In this document: piece after piece, positions 46,238 to 55,479 of the stretch
Numbering within the stretch: position 1 is the stretch's first letter
How the letters are laid out: the number at the start of each line of letters is the position of its first letter
Source of the DNA: Deferribacteraceae bacterium V6Fe1
GTDB taxonomy: Bacteria; Chrysiogenota; Deferribacteres; Deferribacterales; Deferrivibrionaceae
DNA length: 64,000 bases
Direction of reading: 5' to 3'
Assembly: GCA_022813675.1 (NCBI GenBank)
Contig: CP063375.1
Span: 1,128,001-1,192,000, forward strand
Notes under the pieces: model-generated
Databases searched by the model: none
Seen by the model: only the letters and a program-made list of their open reading frames with translations
What the model was told of the DNA's origin: nothing
Translations under genes and position numbers: made by a program

Positions 46238-47830
46238 TTAGTTGTTTGATTTTGCACATAGATACAATGAATACTTTCTTTGATTGAAATAATCTTTGCA
46301 TGTAAAACCAAATTTTGATATCTCTTCAATATTGTCAGGTTTTGTGACAACAAAAAAAGTTTCTTGAGCATTTAAAAAATCTGAAAGTTCAGTCATATTT
46401 TTTATGTAATACTTTTTGTAAGTATCGTCGTATTGAAATTGTGTCTCCCTCTCTTTTCCTAAAGCCGCAACAGTTATTTTTTGGCGGTAGAATGAGATGG
46501 AAGGGATAAATGTTTTATAGGTAAGTATCTCATATTTTTTATCTTTATCTAATAGGTTGATTTCCTCAGTCATTTTTTTAAAACCTTTTATTTCAGGACC
46601 TAATATCGGCAATGTTGAGTAGATACAAAAAGATATAAAAATAATATACACACTAAAGTTTAAAAGATTAAAACGTTTGTAAAGATTTATAAAAAGCAAT
46701 AGTGTCAAAATAAAGAAAATCAGTATAGTTAGTAAGTAACCTTTAAGGACAGGATAAACAAATATTGCAGCAATAAAGGCAAACGGCAGTAATCCTGCGA
46801 AGATTAATGTTGGGATTCTAAAAGATTTGGTGTTAAAAATCTTAGCGTCTATAGAGTTCGCCACAATGATGCCGGCAATAGGGTAAAAAGGCAAAATGTA
46901 AGTTGCAAGCTTACTTTTGGCAAGTGAGAAAATTATAAAGGGCACAATTACATAAAAATAAGGGGCCAATTTTTCAGTAACTGGTTTTACATGTTTGATT
47001 AAATCTTTGACAAAAATAATTATAAAAGGGAAAAAAGTCCCGGCAAATGTAAGTATAAAAAAGTAAAACGGTTTATTGCGATGGAATCTGTTAGTTACAA
47101 CCCTATCGACAGTTTGTACTTTCAAAAAGTAATTGAGTAGCTCAGGATTCTTGATGATTACAGCGATATACCAAGGTAAAGAAATAATCAGAAAGGTTAA
47201 AATACCAAATGCAATATCTTTTAAAGTAAAAACTTTTCTATGAGACTTAAAGAACACTTTTCCGAGCATAAAAGGAAGCAGAGTAAAAAGAAAAATTATC
47301 GGCCCTTTTGTTATAAAGCCAAAACCCAAAAATAAGCCATACCATACGGCATTCAATGATGACTTTTTTCCATAAATCTGGTTAAAAAGGAAGTACTGAG
47401 ATAAGATTGTAAAAAGTGTCAGGTATATGTCCGTAGAGACTATTCTTGAAACAGCTATAAACAAAAGTGAAGCTGAAAGTATATAAACGGAATTTTCAGC
47501 TTTGACTTTATCTTTTAATAAAATATTAGCTAATTTGTAAGTCATAAAGAGTATTATAGCAGAAGCAAGCACTCCAAAAATTCTAACACCGAATCCGCTA
47601 ACCCCAAACAATTTAATCCCAGCAGCATTTATCCAATAGGTAAAAGGTGGCTTATGAAAATGTTTTATCCCGTTAAAATGAGGCTCCAAATAATTTCCTG
47701 AAGCAGCCATCTCCCATGCAATTTCAGCATATCTGGCTTCGGTAGTTTCAAAAAGAGGTATGTTGTTAATCGGGAATGCCGCAATAATAAAATAAATAAT
47801 GATGAACCAATAAATATTTTTATTACGCAT
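46238..47830 (-). CDS. GT39 (ArnT-like) glycosyltransferase
   Basis: Integral membrane lipid-linked sugar transferase, 530 aa. It has about 11-12 hydrophobic segments and a C-terminal soluble part. FETTEARYAEIAWEMAASGNYLEPHFNGIKHFHKPPFTYW is the typical first periplasmic loop of ArnT-type enzymes, with catalytic acidic residues after FETTEARYAE. ArnT moves aminoarabinose from undecaprenyl phosphate to lipid A; the sugar here is unknown. The start overlaps the LAB_N gene by 8 nt. Confidence 0.82.
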   Translation of the reverse strand: MRNKNIYWFIIIYFIIAAFPINNIPLFETTEARYAEIAWEMAASGNYLEPHFNGIKHFHKPPFTYWINAAGIKLFGVSGFGVRIFGVLASAIILFMTYKLANILLKDKVKAENSVYILSASLLFIAVSRIVSTDIYLTLFTILSQYFLFNQIYGKKSSLNAVWYGLFLGFGFITKGPIIFLFTLLPFMLGKVFFKSHRKVFTLKDIAFGILTFLIISLPWYIAVIIKNPELLNYFLKVQTVDRVVTNRFHRNKPFYFFILTFAGTFFPFIIIFVKDLIKHVKPVTEKLAPYFYVIVPFIIFSLAKSKLATYILPFYPIAGIIVANSIDAKIFNTKSFRIPTLIFAGLLPFAFIAAIFVYPVLKGYLLTILIFFILTLLLFINLYKRFNLLNFSVYIIFISFCIYSTLPILGPEIKGFKKMTEEINLLDKDKKYEILTYKTFIPSISFYRQKITVAALGKERETQFQYDDTYKKYYIKNMTELSDFLNAQETFFVVTKPDNIEEISKFGFTCKDYFNQRKYSLYLCAKSNN

Positions 47831-48101
47831 TTAACTTTGCTCTTTCTTTTTTGATAAAATATAAGTTTCTGATATAAATTATAAATCCTGTGGACTGCCC
47901 GACTATAAAGACAATATCCTTGCGCAGAATAGCATATATTAGCAGGCACACACTGCCAAGCAAACTAAAGTACCAAAAAGCCACTGGTATTACACTCTTT
48001 CTTTGTTTTTCAGAGTATATCCATTGAACAAAAAATCTCATAAAAAAGAAGAATTGTCCCGTAAAACCTATTATTAAAAGTGTTGTCTCTGTTAAGTTCA
48101 T
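47823..48101 (-). CDS. LAB_N (lipid A biosynthesis N-terminal) domain protein
   Basis: 92 aa with three hydrophobic helices. FTGQFFFFMRFFVQWIYSEKQRKSVIPVAFWYFSLLGS is the signature of the LAB_N family, small membrane proteins found between GT2 and GT39 genes. It overlaps both neighbours by a few bases (8 nt with GT39, 4 nt with GT2), so the three are translated together. Its role is unknown, perhaps moving or holding the lipid-linked sugar. Confidence 0.85.
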   Translation of the reverse strand: MNLTETTLLIIGFTGQFFFFMRFFVQWIYSEKQRKSVIPVAFWYFSLLGSVCLLIYAILRKDIVFIVGQSTGFIIYIRNLYFIKKERAKLNA

Positions 48102-48808
48102 CTTTCTTCCTTTATCTTAATGTCGAGGTAACGCTTAATCATCCATCTCACTGCAATTAAATCGTAAAAACCTTCAATAGCTCTGTTAAGATTATTGTAT
48201 TTAGATACACCGACTTCCCGTTTTCTATGATTTACAGGTATTTCTACCACTTTAGCACCTTCAAGCCTCATAAGTGTAGGTAAAAATCTATGCAACCCTC
48301 TAAACATTTTAATTTTCTTCAAAATACTTGCCCTCATAATCTTTAGAGCACAACCGGTATCGTGAATAGTTTCATTTGTCATTTTATTCCTGACAAAATT
48401 TCCTATTTTGCTTCCAATTTTTTTTGAAATGGTATCTTGTCTGTTTTTTCTCCAGCCATTTACCATATCATACTGCCCGTATAGTTTTATCATTTCAATC
48501 AAGTCTCTTGGATCATTTTGCAAGTCTGCATCCATTGTAATTATAACCTCTTTTTCGGCTTTTTGAAACCCTGCGTAAAGTGCGGCGGATTGCCCTCTAT
48601 TTTCAAGAAATGAAATATATTTTACGCATTTGTCAATCAATGCGATGTCTTTAATTTCATCAAAACTGCCGTCAGTACTTGCATCATCAACAAAAATTAT
48701 TTCATAAGAGGAAGCAATGGTATCAGCTATGTTTTTTACTTCCTTGTAAAGAGGTTTGATATTACCCTCTTCATTATAAACCGGTATAACAAATGATATT
48801 TCGTGCAT
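48098..48808 (-). CDS. GT2 family glycosyltransferase (DPM1/ArnC-like)
   Basis: 236 aa. FVIPVYNEEGNIKPLY and IIFVDDASTDGSFDEI bind the nucleotide sugar; ITMDADLQNDPRDL is the metal-binding DxD region; RHR-like KRE after VNHR. It lacks C-terminal membrane helices. It probably makes the polyprenyl-phosphate sugar used by the downstream GT39 enzyme. Confidence 0.86.
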   Translation of the reverse strand: MHEISFVIPVYNEEGNIKPLYKEVKNIADTIASSYEIIFVDDASTDGSFDEIKDIALIDKCVKYISFLENRGQSAALYAGFQKAEKEVIITMDADLQNDPRDLIEMIKLYGQYDMVNGWRKNRQDTISKKIGSKIGNFVRNKMTNETIHDTGCALKIMRASILKKIKMFRGLHRFLPTLMRLEGAKVVEIPVNHRKREVGVSKYNNLNRAIEGFYDLIAVRWMIKRYLDIKIKEER

Positions 48809-48822
48809 TTTTACTCCAAGAA

Positions 48823-50346
48823 TTAAATTTTTACGGTAGGGAGCATTATTGTCACGGTTGTCCCTACACCAACTTTTGACTCGATCTTTAGTTTACCATT
48901 ATGCTGCTCAATCAAATCTTTTGCAATAGGTAAACCAAGACCTGTCCCGTTCTTTTTTGTGGTGTAAAATTCGTTAAATATTTTATCAAGTTGATCTTCA
49001 GATATCCCTACCCCATCATCAATTATTTTAAATATGACATACTCATGATCAGCGGAGCAAGATACATTGATTACAATATTTCCATGGCGGTCTTCAGGGA
49101 TACTTTCCATAGCATTTTTAAGGATATTAATAAAGACCTGCTCAATATTCGTTTTGTTTATATTTAAAAGACAGTCGCCTTTCTCTGAAGCCTTCACCAA
49201 TTGAAAGTTAACCTTTTCATAATCAAATAATATCCGCTTTACATAAATATTTATAGTTTCAAGAAAGGAACTGACAGACACTATTTGCTTTTGCTCAGTG
49301 TTAAGTCTTGAAAAATTTAAGGTCTGGTCGATTATGTTTTTTATACGTAGGGTGTCATTTATGATATTATCTATATGCTTTAATGTATCATCAATATTTA
49401 CTGCTTTGCCACTTTTGGCCATTTCGCACTTCATAGCAAGCAGGTCAGATGTTATCATGATTGAGTTTAAAGGGTTTTTTATTTCATGGCTCAATGATGC
49501 CGTCAATTGACCTATAGTGGTTAATCTGTCTGAATGTATTAAGTTTTTGTGCATATTGTCTATTGTCTCATTTGCAAGTTTTAGAGAAGATACCATATTG
49601 TTGAAATAGTTCGATATCAGCTCGAATTCATCTCTTGAGTTAATTGTTACTTTGCTGTTAAAATCATTCTCACTTACCTTATGCATCCCCTCTTCAAGCT
49701 TTTTCAGAGGGTTAACTACAAGTTTGTTTATTAAAATTGATAAGAGCAAACTGACAATTAGTGAAGATATCAACATAATAATATTTACGGTTTTTATCTC
49801 ACTGCTTAGCATTTCCGAAATACCTGCAGTGCTTACATTGATATTCAAGACCCCGATGATATCACCGTTGTCCGTATGACACTTTTTACATTCAGGTTTA
49901 TTTTCATAAGGTCTGTAATAGGAGAGCATTTTAACATCTTTGGTATTAATCTCCTGTAATTTCTCAGTAAGACTAAAATATTGGTATACAAGATTAATAT
50001 ATTTCGATGGTGCTTCTGTCTTAAAGTTAGAATAGTTGCACGAAATATCACCTAATGGGTTAAAAATGTGAATTCCTATAACATTTTCAACATTTGAAAG
50101 TTCCAATATAAGTTTTCTGACAATTTCTTTGTCACCGGCAGTCATAAAGTTATTAATCGAGCTGTCAATTATTGATGGTATAGTTTTAATGTATGATCTT
50201 GCCATTTCCATAGCCTTTTTTTCTGCATTGTATGTAAGATATCCTGAAACGATAAAGGATATGGAAATCATTACGGCAAATATAAGAATATTGATTTTCA
50301 GTTTTAAACTAAAATATTTTGGTTTTTTTCTAAGAAGATTTACCAT
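48823..50346 (-). CDS. Membrane histidine kinase with a periplasmic c-heme motif
   Basis: 507 aa. TM1 is about 18-37 and TM2 about 188-209, around a periplasmic domain of 150 residues that contains CKKCH (153-157), a CxxCH heme c attachment motif. HAMP is about 208-262. The H-box is LTASLSHEIKNPL (His287), and the ATPase domain shows DDGVGIS and GTGLGLPI. If heme is attached, the kinase may sense redox state, gas or O2/NO, as in other heme-bearing periplasmic sensors. No partner response regulator is adjacent. It starts at the end of xpt. Confidence 0.88.
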   Translation of the reverse strand: MVNLLRKKPKYFSLKLKINILIFAVMISISFIVSGYLTYNAEKKAMEMARSYIKTIPSIIDSSINNFMTAGDKEIVRKLILELSNVENVIGIHIFNPLGDISCNYSNFKTEAPSKYINLVYQYFSLTEKLQEINTKDVKMLSYYRPYENKPECKKCHTDNGDIIGVLNINVSTAGISEMLSSEIKTVNIIMLISSLIVSLLLSILINKLVVNPLKKLEEGMHKVSENDFNSKVTINSRDEFELISNYFNNMVSSLKLANETIDNMHKNLIHSDRLTTIGQLTASLSHEIKNPLNSIMITSDLLAMKCEMAKSGKAVNIDDTLKHIDNIINDTLRIKNIIDQTLNFSRLNTEQKQIVSVSSFLETINIYVKRILFDYEKVNFQLVKASEKGDCLLNINKTNIEQVFINILKNAMESIPEDRHGNIVINVSCSADHEYVIFKIIDDGVGISEDQLDKIFNEFYTTKKNGTGLGLPIAKDLIEQHNGKLKIESKVGVGTTVTIMLPTVKI

Positions 50347-50870
50347 TACTGTTTTATATCCTTGAGCTTAAGTATTGAGAAGATATCATTATTGTTACTT
50401 TTGTCAATAATTACCCCTATTCCTGCTATTACGCAACCGGCTTTTTCAACAAGCTTCCTTGCTGAAGCGGACGTGCTGCCGTTGGCATAAAAATCATCAA
50501 CAAAAAGAAATCTTTCCCCTTTATTGACAACGTGTTTTGAAAGGTAGAGCTCTGTTTCGGCTTGTTTGGTAAAGGAATAGCTCTTTTCACTGAAGTATTC
50601 GTTCATAGTAAGAGGCTTTTTTTTCTTTAAAAAGATAAAGTCTTTTTGAGATTTAACTGCTATAAAACTTGCCAAAACTATACCGCTTGACTCTACGGTT
50701 AATATTTTATCAAAAGAGTCAGGTGGAAAATTTTCGATAAAAGCATCGGCTATCTTACCGTAAAGTGAGCAAGATACTTTATGATTAATAAATTTTTCTA
50801 CGTTAATTACGCTCCCCTTAATACTGCCTTCATCCTCAATTAGTTTAAGAAGCATCTCTTTTACTGTCAT
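50346..50870 (-). CDS. xpt: Xanthine phosphoribosyltransferase
   Basis: Salvages xanthine (and possibly guanine) to the nucleotide with PRPP. 174 aa, slightly shorter than B. subtilis Xpt (194). VINVEKFINHKVSCSLYGKIADAF, LTVESSGIVLASF, EKSYSFTKQ and the PRPP loop FVDDFYANGSTSASA match it. It lies 4 nt after the nucleoside permease gene, so base salvage is linked to uptake. Confidence 0.88.
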   Translation of the reverse strand: MTVKEMLLKLIEDEGSIKGSVINVEKFINHKVSCSLYGKIADAFIENFPPDSFDKILTVESSGIVLASFIAVKSQKDFIFLKKKKPLTMNEYFSEKSYSFTKQAETELYLSKHVVNKGERFLFVDDFYANGSTSASARKLVEKAGCVIAGIGVIIDKSNNNDIFSILKLKDIKQ

Positions 50871-50873
50871 TTT

Positions 50874-51794
50874 TTATTTCCTGTCCTCTCTGTCATAAAC
50901 AAGCCCTAAAGATTCGGGTTGACTTGAAGAGCCTTTTTCTATTTTTATGGTTGCAATAATAAGAACTATTATGGTGAATATATAGGGGAGCATTTGTAAT
51001 ATATGGGCTGAAATTGTTGTCCCCATTGCTTGAAATCGCAATTGAATGGCACTTATACCACCGAAGAAATATGCCCCAAAAAGTGCTCTTTTGCAAGACC
51101 ATGAGGAAAATATTACAAGGGCAACTGCAATCCAGCCACGCCCTGCTGTCATATTTTCTATCCATAATGGAGTATATGCAAGGGATAAATATGCACCGCC
51201 AAGGCCTGCAAGCCCTGAGCCTACAAAGGTGGCTGCAAGTCGATATTTATATGTGTCTATCCCCGATACGTCAGCAGCGTATGGATTTTCCCCGACAGTT
51301 CTTAAGTTTAATCCCCATACGGTTTTGTATAAAAAGAATGAGATTAAAAAAACAAGAAAAATACTTAGATATACTAAAATGTCTTGGTTAAAAAGGGAGT
51401 TACCGATGATTGGAATTTTTGAAAGCACAGGTATTTCTATTCTTTTAAACCCAACAATAGTCTGCCCAACCATACTTTTTCCCAAAACTGCCGTAATCCC
51501 GACTCCAAACATTGTAAGTGCAAGGCCGCTTACGATTTGGTTACCTTTGAAGTATGTGCAAAGTATACCATGAATGAGACCGGCAAGTCCTGCAACTAAG
51601 ACCGCCGCAAAGACCCCTAAAATAAGACTTTCCGTAGTGTATGTAGTATAAAATCCGGCAAGGGCGCCTATGAGCATAAGTCCTTCTATCCCTAAATTTA
51701 TAATTCCTGAACGCTCTATAATAATTTCACCGAGAGTTGCATAAAGTATGGAAGTTCCGGCTCTGATAGTAGCATCAATTATTATTGAAATCAT
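50874..51794 (-). CDS. Nucleoside-type ABC transporter permease (second)
   Basis: 306 aa with about nine hydrophobic segments. GTSILYATLGEIIIERSGIINLGIEGLMLIGAL is typical of the YufQ/NupC-like permease of BMP-family importers. It forms a heterodimer with the permease encoded just upstream. Adjacent stop and start share one base. Confidence 0.88.
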   Translation of the reverse strand: MISIIIDATIRAGTSILYATLGEIIIERSGIINLGIEGLMLIGALAGFYTTYTTESLILGVFAAVLVAGLAGLIHGILCTYFKGNQIVSGLALTMFGVGITAVLGKSMVGQTIVGFKRIEIPVLSKIPIIGNSLFNQDILVYLSIFLVFLISFFLYKTVWGLNLRTVGENPYAADVSGIDTYKYRLAATFVGSGLAGLGGAYLSLAYTPLWIENMTAGRGWIAVALVIFSSWSCKRALFGAYFFGGISAIQLRFQAMGTTISAHILQMLPYIFTIIVLIIATIKIEKGSSSQPESLGLVYDREDRK

Positions 51795-52852
51795 TATTCT
51801 TTCACCATTACAATTTTATGTTCTTTGAAAAATTCGGCAACAATAAGGGAGAAAAGGATGAGCCCCTGAAATACACTTACCATTGCTACAGGTAATTGAT
51901 AATAGATTTGCATGGAGTCGCTACCTACAAAAAGCATACCCATAAGAAAGGAAACTATTACTACCCCAAAGGCACTTCTTTTGGCAAGCCATGCAATGAT
52001 AATTGCGGTATAACCGTAGCCCGGGGAGATTGCATGCTGCAGTCTGTGCTGTACCCCGGCAAGCTCAGAAAATCCTGCAATTGCACTTAAAGCACCGCTG
52101 ATAAACATTACCAATATAATATTCTTTTTTATATTTATTCCGGCATACATTGCAGCCTTCGGATTACTCCCTATTACCTTTATTTCATAACCCCAGACTG
52201 TTTTTTCTATGATAATAAAAACCAGCAACGCACATAACAGAGCGAGAAAAAAACCCGAATGCAGTCTAGAGTCAAAATACTCATTTAATCTTGCTGCACT
52301 TGTAAATTCAGCTGATATGGGGAAGTTAAACCCTTTGGGGTCTTTCCATGCTCCATAGATCAAAAAGTCTACCCATAATATTGCAATATAATTCATCAAA
52401 AGTGTTACAATTGTTTCGTTTACATTGTAAATGGCTTTTAAAGCTCCGGGGATTAGTGCCCATAGCCCGCCAAAAAATACCGCCGAAATGAACATCAGAG
52501 AAATCATTATAAAGTGACTGTCGGTATTAAGGTGAAGTGCCACTAACGATGCACCAAAGGCACCCATGTAGAGCTGCCCTTCCGCACCAATGTTCCACAA
52601 CTGCATTCTGAAGGCAACTGCCACACCAAGTCCGCAAAAAATAAGCGGTGTTGTTTTTACAAGGGTTTCTGTAATGCCGTAAACAGAGCCGACTGATTCT
52701 ATAAGTATATCCTTGTAAGCGCTAATTGGATTTACATCTGCGAAGGCAAGGAAAATACCGCTTATCAAAAGAGCTATAAATATGGATAGCAGTGTTGTCA
52801 AAATAGATTTTATGCCACTGACAGGCGGCTTCTTTACTAATTTGAATTTCAT
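51794..52852 (-). CDS. Nucleoside-type ABC transporter permease (first)
   Basis: 352 aa, about ten hydrophobic segments. ETLVKTTPLIFCGLGVAVAFRMQLWNIGAEGQLYMGA is the family signature of YufP-type permeases. It overlaps the ATPase gene by 4 nt. Confidence 0.88.
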   Translation of the reverse strand: MKFKLVKKPPVSGIKSILTTLLSIFIALLISGIFLAFADVNPISAYKDILIESVGSVYGITETLVKTTPLIFCGLGVAVAFRMQLWNIGAEGQLYMGAFGASLVALHLNTDSHFIMISLMFISAVFFGGLWALIPGALKAIYNVNETIVTLLMNYIAILWVDFLIYGAWKDPKGFNFPISAEFTSAARLNEYFDSRLHSGFFLALLCALLVFIIIEKTVWGYEIKVIGSNPKAAMYAGINIKKNIILVMFISGALSAIAGFSELAGVQHRLQHAISPGYGYTAIIIAWLAKRSAFGVVIVSFLMGMLFVGSDSMQIYYQLPVAMVSVFQGLILFSLIVAEFFKEHKIVMVKE

Positions 52853-54354
52853 CTTTTACCACTCATTAAAAGTCCGATTTCTGTTTTAGATGTTTTGTCA
52901 GGTTCGAGATAACCCATATTTTTACCTCTAAACATAACGGCTATTCTGTCGGAAATCTTTAACAACTCATCTAAATCTTCAGATATAAGTATTGTGCTCA
53001 TCCCTTTTTCCCTTGCTTGTAAAAGCACTTGATATACATATTCCGCAGAGCCAACATCAAGGCCCCTTGTGGGATAAAGGGCAACCAATATTAGCGGATT
53101 TTCGGATAATTCCCTTGCGATTATGACTTTTTGAATATTGCCGCCTGAAAGAAGTCTCACAGGTATCCCTTCATAACCTGTTTTTATTGAGTATTTTTTT
53201 ATTTGCTCTATTGCATTTTCCCTTATCTTAGTCTTGCTAAGAAAAAACATATTTGTAAACTTATTTGAAGAGTAGTTTTTTAGAATAAGGTTTTCATCAA
53301 TGGAAAGATCAGGGGCTATCCCCATCGTTTTTCTGTCTTCAGGGATATGGGCAATCCCTGAAATATATTTGGATTTTGATGTTGAATAGGTTATGTCTTC
53401 ACCCTTGACTAAAATTTTACCAGAATTGGGTTTTTTAAGGCCGGTGAGAACCTCAGCCAAGGCTTTTTGACCGTTTCCCGTGATTCCTGCTATCCCTAAA
53501 ATTTCCCCTTCATACAAGTTTAAGGAAAAGTCTGTCAAGTCGGAAAGCCCTTTATCGTTTTTTACATTTAAATTATTAATTTCAAGGATGTGATTTTTAA
53601 ACACTTTCTCAGATTTGTTTAATTGAACGGGCTCTGTGTTGCTTATCATAAGTTCGGCAAGTTTTTGCTCGTCAAATTCCCCCTTATTTAGTGTTGCTAC
53701 CGTCCTCCCTTTTTTCAGAACTGTGACTTTATCTGATAGACTCATTACCTCTTTCATTTTGTGCGAGATAAATATGATCGCCTTGCCTTGTTCTTTAAGT
53801 TTGGTTAAAAATGTGAATAAAAATTCTGATTCCTGAGGGGTCAAAACTGCAGTTGGCTCATCAAGAATAAGAATTTGTGAATCCCTTATTAACAGTTTTA
53901 TTAATTCTATCCACTGTTGCTGACCTATGGAAAGTTTCCATACAGGTTGTTCTATATCTATATTTAACTCAAAATCTTCAATAAGTTTAAGCACCGTAGA
54001 TTTTAACTTTTGCTTGTTAATAATAAATGAATCAAGCTTTATGCTTAAAAGAATGTTTTCAAAAACAGAGTGATTGTTTACAAGCATAAAGTGTTGGTGA
54101 ACCATGCCTATCTTATGGTTTAATGCATCCTTTGGGGATTTTATGGTGACTTTTTTGTTATCAATATAAATATTTCCGCTGTCTGGTTTGTAAAGTCCCG
54201 TTAAAATATTCATTAACGTGCTTTTACCTGCACCGTTTTCCCCTAAAATTGTGTGTATTTCACCTTTGAATATTTCAAGTGAAACATTCTCATTGGCAAC
54301 AAAACCGGCAAAAGACTTGGAAATATTTTCTACTTTTAAAATACAGGATGACAT
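52849..54354 (-). CDS. Nucleoside-type ABC transporter ATPase (double cassette)
   Basis: Two fused ABC cassettes, 501 aa from the ATG at 54354. I prefer this start because the GTG at 54372 lies inside a terminator stem. Cassette 1 has Walker A GENGAGKST, signature LSIGQQQWIELI, and Walker B ILILDEPTAVLTPQE. Cassette 2 has GITGNGQKAL (degenerate Walker A), LLSGGNIQKVIIARELS, and PTRGLD in place of the usual Walker B Glu. This asymmetry is usual for YufO/RbsA-like ATPases. It energises BMP-type purine nucleoside uptake. Confidence 0.9.
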   Translation of the reverse strand: MSSCILKVENISKSFAGFVANENVSLEIFKGEIHTILGENGAGKSTLMNILTGLYKPDSGNIYIDNKKVTIKSPKDALNHKIGMVHQHFMLVNNHSVFENILLSIKLDSFIINKQKLKSTVLKLIEDFELNIDIEQPVWKLSIGQQQWIELIKLLIRDSQILILDEPTAVLTPQESEFLFTFLTKLKEQGKAIIFISHKMKEVMSLSDKVTVLKKGRTVATLNKGEFDEQKLAELMISNTEPVQLNKSEKVFKNHILEINNLNVKNDKGLSDLTDFSLNLYEGEILGIAGITGNGQKALAEVLTGLKKPNSGKILVKGEDITYSTSKSKYISGIAHIPEDRKTMGIAPDLSIDENLILKNYSSNKFTNMFFLSKTKIRENAIEQIKKYSIKTGYEGIPVRLLSGGNIQKVIIARELSENPLILVALYPTRGLDVGSAEYVYQVLLQAREKGMSTILISEDLDELLKISDRIAVMFRGKNMGYLEPDKTSKTEIGLLMSGKR

Positions 54355-54362
54355 ATAACCCC

Positions 54363-54389
54363 AAAAAAACACCCTGGAGAACCAGGGTG
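54363..54389 (-). terminator. Intra-operon terminator between binding protein and ATPase genes
   Basis: On the minus strand CACCCTGG-TTCT-CCAGGGTG is followed by seven T residues. It lies after the BMP gene and 8 nt before the ATPase ATG. It should lower expression of the membrane components relative to the binding protein. Confidence 0.85.
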
Positions 54390-54398
54390 CATTGATTT

Positions 54399-55463
54399 TT
54401 AATTGTTTAAGTTTCCTTGAACACCTTCTACAAAAAAGTTCATACCTAAAAGTTCGCTGTCTGTAAAGGTTTTTCCTTCTGTAAGGATAAGTTTACCGGA
54501 CTGATCTTTTATAGGTCCGCTGAATATTTTAAATTTTCCTTGTATAATTTCATCTTTTACTTTCATAACCTTACTTTTGACATCTTCAGGGACAGTATCG
54601 CTGATAGGGGCAAGTGCTACGGCACCTTTATCCATACCCCACCAAATCTGCTCTGATTTCCATGTTCCGTTGTGCACATTTTCAGCAATATATTTATATA
54701 TTGCACCCCAATTCCAAACGGGAGCTGTTAAAAATCCCTTCGGAGCATAGCTTCTCATGTCTGAGTTGTAACCAATAACATATTTTCCTCTATTTTCAGC
54801 AGCTTGAAGGGTAGCAGGTGTATCTTGGTGCATAGCAAGCACATCGGCACCAACATCGAGCAAGCTTTCTGCAGCATTTCGTTCTGTCCCTGGATCAAAC
54901 CAGGTTTGAGTCCATACCACTTTAACTACTGCATCTTTGTTTACAGACCTGACACCGAGTGTAAAAGCATTGATACCTCTGATAACTTCAGGAATAGGGA
55001 AAGCTGCAACATATCCGATAATATTGCTTTTTGTCATACTGCCGGCAATGATACCGCTGAGGTATCTTGGCTCATACATCCTTCCAAAATATGTTCCAAC
55101 ATTTTCTGCTGTTTTGTAACCTGAGCAGTGCATAAAAACCACATCTTTAAATCTTTTGGCGACATTGATCGTCGGGTCCATAAATCCAAAACTGGTGGTA
55201 AAAATAACATTATGCCCCTTTTTGACAAGGTTTGTTATCACCCTTGCAGCATCACTCCCCTCAGGGACTGACTCAATGTAGGTAGATGGCTTTACATAGG
55301 GGAGCTTTTCCATCTCCTTTCTGCCCAAATCATGAGCATATGTCCACCCACCATCACCAACAGGACCAACATAGATAAAACCGGCTTTAATATCTTTTCC
55401 AAAAACATTAAAGCTCAGACTTAGAAAAATTGTTAAAAAGAAAATAGTCAATAACCTTTTCAT
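54399..55463 (-). CDS. BMP-family nucleoside substrate-binding protein
   Basis: 354 aa with the signal peptide MKRLLTIFFLTIFLSLSFNVFG. Mature AGFIYVGPVGDGGWTYAHDLGRKEME is the BMP/Med family opening. VIFTTSFGFMDP, FMHCSGYKTAENVGTYFGRMYEPRYLSGIIAG and GYNSDMRSYAPKGFLTAPVWNWG match purine-nucleoside binding members. There is no lipobox Cys, so it is a soluble periplasmic protein. It is the first gene of the importer. Confidence 0.9.
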   Translation of the reverse strand: MKRLLTIFFLTIFLSLSFNVFGKDIKAGFIYVGPVGDGGWTYAHDLGRKEMEKLPYVKPSTYIESVPEGSDAARVITNLVKKGHNVIFTTSFGFMDPTINVAKRFKDVVFMHCSGYKTAENVGTYFGRMYEPRYLSGIIAGSMTKSNIIGYVAAFPIPEVIRGINAFTLGVRSVNKDAVVKVVWTQTWFDPGTERNAAESLLDVGADVLAMHQDTPATLQAAENRGKYVIGYNSDMRSYAPKGFLTAPVWNWGAIYKYIAENVHNGTWKSEQIWWGMDKGAVALAPISDTVPEDVKSKVMKVKDEIIQGKFKIFSGPIKDQSGKLILTEGKTFTDSELLGMNFFVEGVQGNLNN

Positions 55464-55479
55464 TTACTCCTCCAAACTT

